Source: Plasticicumulans lactativorans
GTDB lineage: Bacteria; Pseudomonadota; Gammaproteobacteria; Competibacterales; Competibacteraceae
Reading direction: 5' to 3'
Length of the DNA stretch: 64,000 nucleotides
Assembly: GCF_004341245.1 (NCBI RefSeq)
Contig: NZ_SLWY01000007.1
Location: 147,465 to 211,464 of the forward strand
Shown: positions 16,120-24,100 of the stretch, one piece after another
Numbering within the stretch: the stretch's first letter is position 1
Layout of the letters: every line of letters begins with the position of its first letter
The notes under the pieces: generated by a model
Seen by the model: only the letters and a program-made list of their open reading frames with translations
Databases searched by the model: none
What the model was told of the DNA's origin: nothing
Program-made: the position numbers and the translations under genes

Positions 16120-17483
16120 CACAGCACGCTCCTGAACACGAGCCCGAGCAGCGCGCAGGCGGGGATCACCTCGGTGACCTTGCGCTTGTAGCGGAACAGC
16201 GCCACCGCGGCGGCGACGGCGATCAGCGCCGCCGGCCACTCGAAGCGCCCGCCGAAGCCCGCCGGCCACAGCACGTGGTAGCCGAAGAACAGCGCGAGGT
16301 TGACGATGACGCCGACGACCGCCGCGGTGATCGCGGTCAGCGGCGCGGTGAAGGCGAGGTCGTCGTGGGTCGACTCCACCAGCGGCCCGCCGGCGAGGAT
16401 GAACAGGAACGACGGCAGGAAGGTGAACCAGGTCACCAGCGTCGCCGCCACCGCGCCGGCGAGGAACAGCTTGTCGGGGCCGAACACCGCCTGCACGTAG
16501 CCGCCGACGAAGCCGACGAAGGCCACCACCATGATCAGCGGCCCCGGCGTGGTCTCGCCGAGCGCGAGGCCGTCGATCATCTGCGTCGGCGTCGCCCAGC
16601 CGTAGTGGCCGACCGCCCCCTGGTACACGTAGGGCAGCACCGCGTAGGCGCCGCCGAAGGTCAGCAGCGCCGCCTTGGTGAAGAACCAGCCCATCTGCGT
16701 CAGCGTGCCGTGCCAGCCGTAGAGCGCGGTGAGCAGCGCCATCGGCACGCACCACAGCGCCGCGCCGACGACGAGCACGCCCGCGAGCCCGCGCCAGCGG
16801 AAGCGCGCGTGCGCCGGCGTCGGGGTGTCGTCGTCGATCAGCGCCGGGCCGTAGCCGATGCGCGCGCCGCCGTGCCCGCCGCCGGTACGGAAGCGCTCCG
16901 GCGCCACGCGCCCGCCGACGTAGCCGACCAGCGCCGCCGTCGCCACGATCGCCGGGAACGGCACCTGCAGCGCGAAGATCGCGACGAAGGCCGCGGCGGC
17001 GATCGCCCACATCGCGCCGTTCTTCAGCGCGCGCGAGCCGATGCGGTGCGCGGCGTGGACGACGATCGCCGTCACCGCCGGCTTGATGCCGTAGAACAGC
17101 CCCGCCACCAGCGGCTGCTCGCCGAAGGCGAGGTACACCCACGCCAGCACGATCAGGATGAACAGCGACGGCAGCACGAACAGCACGCCGGCGACCACGC
17201 CGCCCCAGGTGCGGTGCAGCAGCCAGCCGATGTAGGTCGCGAGCTGCTGCGCCTCGGGCCCCGGCAGCACCATGCAGTAGTTGAGCGCGTGCAGGAAACG
17301 CCGCTCGGAGATCCAGCGCCGCCGCTCCACCAGCTCCTGGTGCATGATCGCGATCTGCCCCGCCGGCCCGCCGAAGCTGATGAAGCCGAGCACGAGCCAG
17401 AAGCGCAGCGCCTCGGCGAAACCGACCGGCGCCGGCGGGCGTTCCGCGGCAGCGTCGGCGGTGATGGGGACGGGTTCGCTCAT
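16119..17483 (-). CDS. chrA: Chromate efflux transporter ChrA, long-chain type
   Basis: 454 residues, the two-domain (long) CHR family with two homologous halves: half one starts with FWLVLGFISFGGPAGQIA and YCMVLPGPEAQQLATYIGWL, half two with FFTKAALLTFGGAYAVLPYV and ALGETTPGPLIMVVAFVGFV. The FGGP and PGP motifs are the family hallmarks. ChrA exports chromate from the cytoplasm, using ion gradients. Overlaps chrB by four bases and the rhodanese by one base, so all four genes are probably one transcript controlled at the chrB promoter. Confidence 0.96.
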   Translation of the reverse strand: MSEPVPITADAAAERPPAPVGFAEALRFWLVLGFISFGGPAGQIAIMHQELVERRRWISERRFLHALNYCMVLPGPEAQQLATYIGWLLHRTWGGVVAGVLFVLPSLFILIVLAWVYLAFGEQPLVAGLFYGIKPAVTAIVVHAAHRIGSRALKNGAMWAIAAAAFVAIFALQVPFPAIVATAALVGYVGGRVAPERFRTGGGHGGARIGYGPALIDDDTPTPAHARFRWRGLAGVLVVGAALWCVPMALLTALYGWHGTLTQMGWFFTKAALLTFGGAYAVLPYVYQGAVGHYGWATPTQMIDGLALGETTPGPLIMVVAFVGFVGGYVQAVFGPDKLFLAGAVAATLVTWFTFLPSFLFILAGGPLVESTHDDLAFTAPLTAITAAVVGVIVNLALFFGYHVLWPAGFGGRFEWPAALIAVAAAVALFRYKRKVTEVIPACALLGLVFRSVL

Positions 17484-18418
17484 CGGGGCTCCTTTTCGAA
17501 GGCCGCGAGCAGCGCATCGAACACGCCGCAGGCCGCCTGCAACAGTCGGTCGTCATCGTCGACGGTTTCGCGCAGGCCCAGCAGCACGCGCTCCACCCCG
17601 CTCGCCTCGGCCGGCGGCACGCCGCCGACGTCGAGGTAATGCACCAGCGCCGCGATGCGCGCGAGCGCGGGATCGGCGAGCGCGAAGCTCGCCAGCAGGG
17701 TCTCGAAGGTCACCCGCGCACCGACGTGGCTGAAGGCGGCACCGTCGAAATCGAAGCCCACCGCGTGCGGCGGGCAGTCCGCCGGCGCGGCCAGCCACAG
17801 GAAGCGCGCGTCCGGGTCGATGCAGCGGCGGATCAGCCACGCGCTCGCCAGCCGGTCCACCCACGGCCGGCGGCGCGTCGCCCAGACGCGGCCGCGGTAG
17901 TCCGCCGCGGCGCACGCCGGCACCGCGCCCGCGTGCGCCTGCGGCTCGTCCGGCGCCTGTGCCCGCCGCGCCGCGGCTTCCAGCGCCTGCAGCGCCGCGT
18001 CGACCTGCCGCCGCGCCTCGCCGGGGAAGAAGTCGATCTCGCCCAGCCCGGCGAACGCCTTGCGCAGCCGCCGCGCCTGCCGCAGCCCCTCGGCCGCGCC
18101 GCCGGCCGGCAGCGCCGCCTGCGCCACGCCGATGCCATCGAGCAGCGCCGCATAGTCCGCGCCGCGGTCGAACAGCCCGCGCAGGTCCTCCGCCGCATCG
18201 GCCTCGGCCCGCAGCAGCCAGGCCCGGCCGCCACCGGCCGCCTGCACCTGCGCTGCCACCCCCTCCAGCGTCGCCCGGCACGGTGCGCGGTCCGGCAACA
18301 GGTACACCCCGTCGCGCAACACCGCCGCCCCCGCGGCCTTCAGCGCACGCCACGCGCGCATCCGCACCGTCGCGTTCTCGGTCGGCAGCGACAGAATCAG
18401 TAGCAACCATTGCAACAT
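17480..18418 (-). CDS. chrB: Chromate resistance regulator ChrB
   Basis: 312 residues. The N-terminal part (WLLLILSLPTENATVRMRAW and VLRDGVYLLPDR) is the conserved ChrB regulatory region; the C-terminal half is the chromate resistance exported-protein domain with WLIRRCIDPDARFLWLA. ChrB proteins are known as chromate-responsive regulators of chr operons. First gene of the operon. The ATG follows directly after CTACCC with no Shine-Dalgarno sequence, so the mRNA may be leaderless or have a very short leader. Two 29-bp direct repeats immediately upstream are likely its operator. Confidence 0.95.
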   Translation of the reverse strand: MLQWLLLILSLPTENATVRMRAWRALKAAGAAVLRDGVYLLPDRAPCRATLEGVAAQVQAAGGGRAWLLRAEADAAEDLRGLFDRGADYAALLDGIGVAQAALPAGGAAEGLRQARRLRKAFAGLGEIDFFPGEARRQVDAALQALEAAARRAQAPDEPQAHAGAVPACAAADYRGRVWATRRRPWVDRLASAWLIRRCIDPDARFLWLAAPADCPPHAVGFDFDGAAFSHVGARVTFETLLASFALADPALARIAALVHYLDVGGVPPAEASGVERVLLGLRETVDDDDRLLQAACGVFDALLAAFEKEPR

Positions 18419-18476
18419 GGGTAGAGGGTGCTACGAAAAATACAGGTGGGTAGAGGGTACTACGAAAAATACAGGG
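18419..18476 (-). promoter_or_regulatory. Two 29-bp direct repeats upstream of chrB, probable operator
   Basis: GGGTAGAGGGTGCTACGAAA... occurs twice in exact tandem (18419-18447 and 18448-18476), with only a G/A change in the middle and one at the end. Each unit holds a small inverted repeat, GTAG-N6-CTAC on the minus strand, and an A/T-rich AAAAAT. The pair abuts the chrB start codon. Position and spacing (29 bp, nearly three helical turns) suggest two operator sites for ChrB; the operon promoter must overlap them. Confidence 0.7.
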
Positions 18477-18491
18477 AAGTTCTCACCAGAT

Positions 18492-19445
18492 TCAGCGGAT
18501 CGACGCTTCCCCATCGCTACCGGGAGGGGTTGGCACCCCCTCCTGTCCGCACTGGCCATCGGTTATCAGTTCGAGCAGTACGCCATCCCCGCACGGCGCT
18601 GCCTCGTGCCTGACGCGATAGATCGTTCGCGTTCCGCCCTTGGGCATGGGCTCGTCCGCCACGTCGAAGAGCCCGGTCGCCAGCAGCAGCTTTTTCAGCG
18701 TGCGATGGCCGTAGCGCTCGGTCAGATTCTCGAGTTCCTCTGGATCGGTGTGCCTGATGTAGTGCCCGGCGGTTGCCAAATCAGTCCAGCCGTCCTTGCG
18801 CGCGGCGCGCACCGCACAGTCGCGCAGCAGCGCCACGAGGCGACTACCCCTCAAACACTCCAACTCGAACCACGCCTCGCCCGCTGGCGATGCCAGGAAG
18901 TCTACGTATCGCTTTTTCAATTCGCACATGGATCTGCCCATCGAGTGCAGCCACTCCCATACCGGGAAGGCCCGGCGGTACTGTGCGTCGAGCCACGCGA
19001 GCGCCGTGCGGATGCCGTCTTCGGACAACTGGTCGTGGCGCTGCAGGAAGTGATGGACGAGTTCGTTGCGCGCCTGCAGGACGTCCCGCATCTCGGCGTC
19101 AAGTCGTTTGCGAACATCGTCGTCATCCGTGGCAATCGTGAAACGGGACATGAAGAACGCTTCGTCGACTTGTGCCGGCGCAGGAATCGGGCAGGCATCC
19201 GTCAGCACGTCCTCGCTGAATTTGCCAACCACTTGTCCCATGGTCAGTTTGCCAACGGACTCGCTCCGGCGCTGCCGGTTGGTTCGCAGCGTGGTGGACG
19301 TTCCTTCCAACCGCGCATTGCTCACCAGATCCTTCTGCAGATGCTCGATCCCCTGGTAGAGCAACAGGTTCCGCCCGACCCGGCGATACACCTCGTCGAT
19401 CGTCGGCTGGCAGTCCGGTTCGAATTCGGCGTTCTCGGTGGTCAT
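18492..19445 (-). CDS. Unknown protein with OST-HTH/LOTUS-like C-terminus
   Basis: 317 residues, soluble, acidic and helix-rich. The N-terminal 200 residues show no known motif; there is a long helical stretch (VRKRLDAEMRDVLQARNELV) and a nearby HHFLQRHDQL. Residues about 225-285 (GWTDLATAGHYIRHTDPEEL, YGHRTLKKLLLATGLFDV, then RTIYRV) resemble an OST-HTH/LOTUS domain, an RNA-binding winged helix found with NYN nucleases. Codon use and base composition are visibly less GC-rich than neighbours, so horizontal acquisition is likely. It lies between the chr operator and a VapBC module. Confidence 0.7.
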   Translation of the reverse strand: MTTENAEFEPDCQPTIDEVYRRVGRNLLLYQGIEHLQKDLVSNARLEGTSTTLRTNRQRRSESVGKLTMGQVVGKFSEDVLTDACPIPAPAQVDEAFFMSRFTIATDDDDVRKRLDAEMRDVLQARNELVHHFLQRHDQLSEDGIRTALAWLDAQYRRAFPVWEWLHSMGRSMCELKKRYVDFLASPAGEAWFELECLRGSRLVALLRDCAVRAARKDGWTDLATAGHYIRHTDPEELENLTERYGHRTLKKLLLATGLFDVADEPMPKGGTRTIYRVRHEAAPCGDGVLLELITDGQCGQEGVPTPPGSDGEASIR

Positions 19446-19558
19446 CAGGGCTTGCTCCCTGTCGTCGTAACATCACTGCGGATGGTGGTCCGGCTTGTGC
19501 GAAGGGCCAACTGGCGGTGGCGCCAACGCGGGGGATCAGACAAGGTCATTGCCCTACC

Positions 19559-19963
19559 TCATCTCTCCCCCACCCCGATGACATTTACCGGCGGCGCCAC
19601 ACCCGCCCGCACCGCAGCCTCGCAGAAACTCTTGTCGAAGGTGTGCATCGTCGCCGTGCCGCAGGCGGCGAGGTGTAGCGCGTCGGCAAAATCGGCGCCG
19701 AGGCGGTACCAGCGGAGCGCCTGCTCGACCTGGTCGGCGGCTTCCACGACGAGGTTCTCGGTGGACAGCAGCATTTCGAGCAGCGCGCCGATGGCCTCGC
19801 GCCCGCAGCGGTAGCGCGAGCGCAGCACCCATTCGCTTTCGAGCAGGACCGTGCGCGGGATCAGCACCTGGTTGGCGCGCAGCAGTGCTTCGGCACGATC
19901 GGCCTGTTCGTGGTCGTCGTCGACGACGAAGCGCACCAGTACGTTGGTATCGATGGCGATCAT
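19559..19963 (-). CDS. vapC: VapC-type PIN-domain toxin
   Basis: 134 residues, PIN fold. Acidic catalytic residues are visible: Asp in the initial MIAIDTNVLVRF, Glu in LLESEWVL near residue 43, and Asp residues in GADFADALHLA near residue 92, with a final Asp in TFDKSF. VapC toxins are Mg2+-dependent ribonucleases that cut tRNA or rRNA. The ATG overlaps the antitoxin stop by four bases, the standard antitoxin-first order, so translation is coupled. Confidence 0.93.
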   Translation of the reverse strand: MIAIDTNVLVRFVVDDDHEQADRAEALLRANQVLIPRTVLLESEWVLRSRYRCGREAIGALLEMLLSTENLVVEAADQVEQALRWYRLGADFADALHLAACGTATMHTFDKSFCEAAVRAGVAPPVNVIGVGER

Positions 19964-20220
19964 CGATCCTCGGCCTCATCCAGCGTCACCGGCGCCTGCA
20001 GTTCGGCGTCGCTCAGTGGCGGCCCGGCGTAGCGGATGGAGCCGCGCAGGCGATCGATGCCGTGCCGGGCCGGCGCGCGGTGCGGGCGGATCGTCACGCC
20101 CTGCTCGGCCACCTCGATTTCGAGTTCGAGCCCGGCCGACCAGCCCAGCCGCTCGCGTACCGTCTGGGGAATCACGAGCTGGCCCTTCGACGACAGCCGG
20201 GTGACGAGAACGTCGGTCAT
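19960..20220 (-). CDS. vapB: AbrB/SpoVT-type antitoxin of a VapBC module
   Basis: 86 residues. The N-terminus VLVTRLSSKGQLVIPQTVRE is a swapped-hairpin AbrB/MazE DNA-binding domain; the C-terminal part would wrap the toxin. It would bind VapC and repress its own promoter. The start at 20220 has GGAGGATCGACC directly upstream. Two 12-bp direct repeats abut this ribosome binding site and are probable autoregulatory sites. Confidence 0.92.
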   Translation of the reverse strand: MTDVLVTRLSSKGQLVIPQTVRERLGWSAGLELEIEVAEQGVTIRPHRAPARHGIDRLRGSIRYAGPPLSDAELQAPVTLDEAEDR

Positions 20221-20232
20221 GGTCGATCCTCC

Positions 20233-20256
20233 GGTAAGACTAACGGTAAGACTAAC
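20233..20256 (-). promoter_or_regulatory. Two 12-bp direct repeats upstream of vapB, probable operator
   Basis: GGTAAGACTAAC is repeated twice without a gap (20233-20244, 20245-20256; GTTAGTCTTACC on the coding strand), ending exactly where the vapB Shine-Dalgarno begins. AbrB-type antitoxins bind repeated sites in their own promoter, so this is the likely autoregulation site. Confidence 0.6.
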
Positions 20257-20362
20257 ACTGCCCGACACCGACCGCGTCTCGGCGCCTCCTCCCCCCTCGC
20301 CACCACCCGCCCAACCCCGCCCATACTTGCACGGCGGTGTCGCGAGAGAAGAGGTGCATGCC

Positions 20363-20989
20363 ATGTCGACGCGCTGGAGCGGATCGCTGTTGCTGCTGGC
20401 CGGTCTGCTGTTCGGGACGTTCATGTTCTTCCACCCGCCGAACAACCCGGTGGGCGCGCAGAACCCGGCCTGGGCGCCGGTGCATGTGGCGTGGCTCGTG
20501 TCGTACCTGCTGATGCTGTTCGGGCTGCAGGGGCTTGGGCCGATGCTGCGCGCCGCGGCGGGGCGTTTCGGCGTGCTGGCGTGGACGGTCGCCTTGCTGA
20601 GCGTGGCGCTGTCGCTGCCGATCGCGGCGTGGGATGCGTTCATCGTGCCGTTCCTGGCGGTGCACGCGCCAGACCTGATCGTGCAGGTCGAGGAAACCTC
20701 CCCCGAGCTGCCGGTGGTGACGTTCCGGATGCTGTTCTTCCTCACCGTCATCACCTTCTCGCTCGGCTTCGTGCTGCTGGGCGTGGCGCTCGGGCGGCTG
20801 TCGACCCCGCTGCGCGGGGCCGCACTGCCGATGGCGCTCGGCGCGCCGGTGTTCTGGGCCGGGGCGGTGATCTTCAGCGAGGGCCCGACGGGCAACGCGG
20901 TCACCCTGGTCGGCGCCGTGCTGTTCGGTGCCGGCCTCGCCCGCCTGGGCTACGCGCTGCTGCAGCGGCCGGCCGGCGCGGGCCCGTAG
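20363..20989 (+). CDS. Six-helix membrane protein of unknown function
   Basis: 208 residues with six hydrophobic segments (first GSLLLLAGLLFGTFMFF, last TLVGAVLFGAGLARLGYALL). Short loops; one larger loop after helix 3 contains VHAPDLIVQVEETSPELP. No catalytic motif is recognised. The start ATG at 20363 is preceded by AGAAGAGG and avoids a very long non-family extension. It lies between vapB (divergent) and the uvrA-like gene; no functional link is evident. Confidence 0.7.
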   Translation: MSTRWSGSLLLLAGLLFGTFMFFHPPNNPVGAQNPAWAPVHVAWLVSYLLMLFGLQGLGPMLRAAAGRFGVLAWTVALLSVALSLPIAAWDAFIVPFLAVHAPDLIVQVEETSPELPVVTFRMLFFLTVITFSLGFVLLGVALGRLSTPLRGAALPMALGAPVFWAGAVIFSEGPTGNAVTLVGAVLFGAGLARLGYALLQRPAGAGP

Positions 20990-21111
20990 CCCGGGTGGGA
21001 CGGCGGGGCGGCCGGCAGCGCCCCGCCTCGCGCTGCACTCGCTGCGCCGGCCGCAGGCCGGCTGCCGCGTGGCACACTGCGCGGTGCTTCCGCCGACGCC
21101 TGCGCCCCGCC

Positions 21112-24100
21112 ATGACCGATTCCGACGCTCCCGCCCCGGCCGCGATCCGCATCCGCGGCGCGCACCAGAACAACCTGCGCGATCTCGACGTGGACTTCCC
21201 GCTCGGGCGACTGACCGTGGTCACCGGGGTGTCGGGTTCGGGCAAGAGCTCGCTGGTGTTCGACACCCTCTATGCCGAGGGCCAGCGGCGCTACGTCGAG
21301 ACCTTCAGCCCCTACGCTCGGCAGTTCCTCGACCGCATGGACAAGCCGGCGGTGGGGCGCATCGAGGGCATCCCGCCTGCGATCGCGATCGACCAGACCA
21401 ACCCGGTGCGCACCTCGCGCTCCACGGTCGGCACGATGACCGAGCTGAACGACCACCTGAAGCTCCTGTTCGCGCGCGCGGCGCGGCTGCACTGCGCCGG
21501 CTGCGGGCGGCCGGTGGTGCGCGACTCGCCCGACAGCATCGTCGCCGACCTCGCCGGGCGCGCGGCGGCGGCCGGCGACCCGCGGGTGGCGATCACCTTC
21601 CCGCTGGCGGTGCCCGACAACTTCAGCGAGGCCGAGATCGAGGGCTTCCTGCACGCGCAGGGCTACACCCGCGTGCACGCGCGCGCCCCCGGCGTGCTGC
21701 ACGTGGTGCAGGACCGCCTGCGCCTCGGCGGCGCCGAGCGCGCGCGCATCGTCGAGGCGCTCGAAGCCGCGCTGCTGCGCGGCCGCGGGCGCGTCGACGT
21801 GCATGTGCTCGACGCCGACGCGCCGGCGCCGGCGTGGCGCTACTCGACCGGGCTGCACTGCCCGGACTGCGAGCGCAGCTACGCCGAGCCACTGCCGAGC
21901 ACCTTCTCGTTCAACTCGCCGATCGGCGCCTGCGAGACCTGCCGCGGCTTCGGCCGCGTGATCGGCGTCGACTACGGGCTGGTGATCCCCGACGCGGGGC
22001 GCACGCTCGACGGCGGCGCGATCAAGCCGTTCCAGACCGAGAGCTTCAGGGAGTGCCAGGACGACCTGGTCAAGTACGGCACGCGTCGCGGCCTGCCGCT
22101 CGACGTGCCGTGGCGGGAGATGACCGAGGCCGACCGCGGCTGGGTGCTCGACGGCGACCCGGCGTTCCGCTCGTGGGAGGCATCGAGCGGCAAGCACTGG
22201 TACGGCGTGCGCCGCTTCTTCGAGTGGCTGGAGAGCAAGGCGTACAAGATGCACATCCGCGTGCTGCTCTCGAAGTACCGCGCCTACACCCCCTGCGCGG
22301 CCTGCGAGGGGGCGCGGCTGAAGCCCGAGGCGCTCGACTTCCGCCTCGGCAGCGCCGCCGACGCCGCGCGCGTGCTCGCCCCGGCGGCGCGCTTCCACGC
22401 CAGGAGCTTCGGCTACGACCGCGCCACGCTGGCGCGGCTCGACGGGCTGACGATCCACGACCTGATGCTCGCGCCGATCGCGCGGCTGCGGGCGTTCTTC
22501 GCGGAGCTGCACCTGCCGGGCGCGCTCGACGAGGCCAGCGACCTGGTGCTGGCCGAGGTGCGCGCGCGCCTCGGCTTCCTCGGCGAGGTCGGCCTCGGCT
22601 ACCTGACGCTCGACCGCCAGAGCCGCACGCTGTCCGGCGGCGAGGTGCAGCGCATCAACCTCACCACCGCGCTCGGCACCTCGCTGGTCAACACCCTGTT
22701 CGTGCTCGACGAACCCTCGATCGGCCTGCACCCGCGTGACATGCACCGGGTGATCGCGGTGATGCGGCGCCTGCGCGCGCAGGGCAACACGCTGGTGGTG
22801 GTCGAGCACGACCCGGCGATCATGCTCGCCGCCGACCGCCTGCTCGATATCGGCCCCGGCCCCGGCGAGCGCGGCGGGCGCGTGGTGTTCGACGGCGCCC
22901 CGCTGCGGCTCGCGCGGGCGCGCGACTCGCTGACCGCCGACTACCTGCTCGGCCGCCGCACGGTCGCCGCGCACCTGCAGCCGCGCGCGGTGACGGCGGC
23001 GACGCCGCGGCTCGAACTGCGCGGCGCCGCCGAGCACAACCTGAAGGGCGTGGACGTCGCCATCCCGCTCGGCCGCCTGGTGGTGGTGACCGGCGTCTCC
23101 GGCTCGGGCAAGTCGACGCTGGTGCAGGACGTGCTGTACCCGGCGCTGGCCAAGCGCAAGGGCCAGCCGGTCGAGGCCGCCGGCGCCCACGCCGGGCTCG
23201 CCGGCGACGCGGCGCTCGGCGCCGTGGTGCTGGTCGACCAGTCGCCGATCGGCAAGAGCTCGCGCTCCAACCCGGCGAGCTGCGTCGGCGCCTTCGACGC
23301 CATCCGCAAGCTGTTCGCCGCCACGCCGGCGGCGCAGGAGCGCGGCTACACCGCCGGCACCTTCAGCTTCAACGCCGGCACCGGGCGCTGCCCGGCGTGC
23401 GCGGGCTCGGGCTTCGAGCACGTCGAGATGCAGTTCCTCAGCGACGTCTACCTGCGCTGCCCGGACTGCGACGGCCGCCGCTACCGCGCCGAGGTGCTCG
23501 AAGCCACCGTCGCCGGGCACTCGATCGCCGACGTGCTCGACCTCACCGTCAGCGAGGCGCTCGCCTTCTTCGCCCCGCTGCAGGGCGGCGCCGAGGTGGC
23601 GCGCGCCCTCGCCCCGCTCGCCGAGGTCGGGCTGGAGTACGTGCGCCTCGGCCAGCCGGTGCCGACGCTGTCGGGCGGCGAGGCGCAGCGCCTCAAGCTC
23701 GCCGGCCACCTCAGCGAAGCCGCGCAGGCGGCACGCCGGCGCAGCCGCAAGCCCGCCGCCGACGCCGCCGCGGCCACCGCGGCGGGCACGCTGTTCATCT
23801 TCGACGAGCCCACCACCGGCCTGCACTTCGACGACATCGCCCGGCTGCTGCGCGCCTTCGCCACGCTGCTCGACGCCGGGCACTCGCTGCTGGTGATCGA
23901 GCACAACCTCGACGTGATCGGCGCCGCCGACTGGATCATCGACCTCGGCCCCGAGGGCGGCGACGCCGGCGGCGAGCTGGTCTGCGCCGGCACGCCGGCC
24001 GAGGTCATCGCCTGCCCCGCCTCGCACACCGGCCGCGCCCTCGCCGAATACCGCACCGACATGACCCACCTGGCCACCACGGCGCTGCGCGCCGCCGCCG

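Noticed and set aside
18419..18476. A possible CRISPR-like repeat pair before chrB
   Set aside because: Only two units with no spacer between them and no cas genes; position at the chrB start fits an operator.
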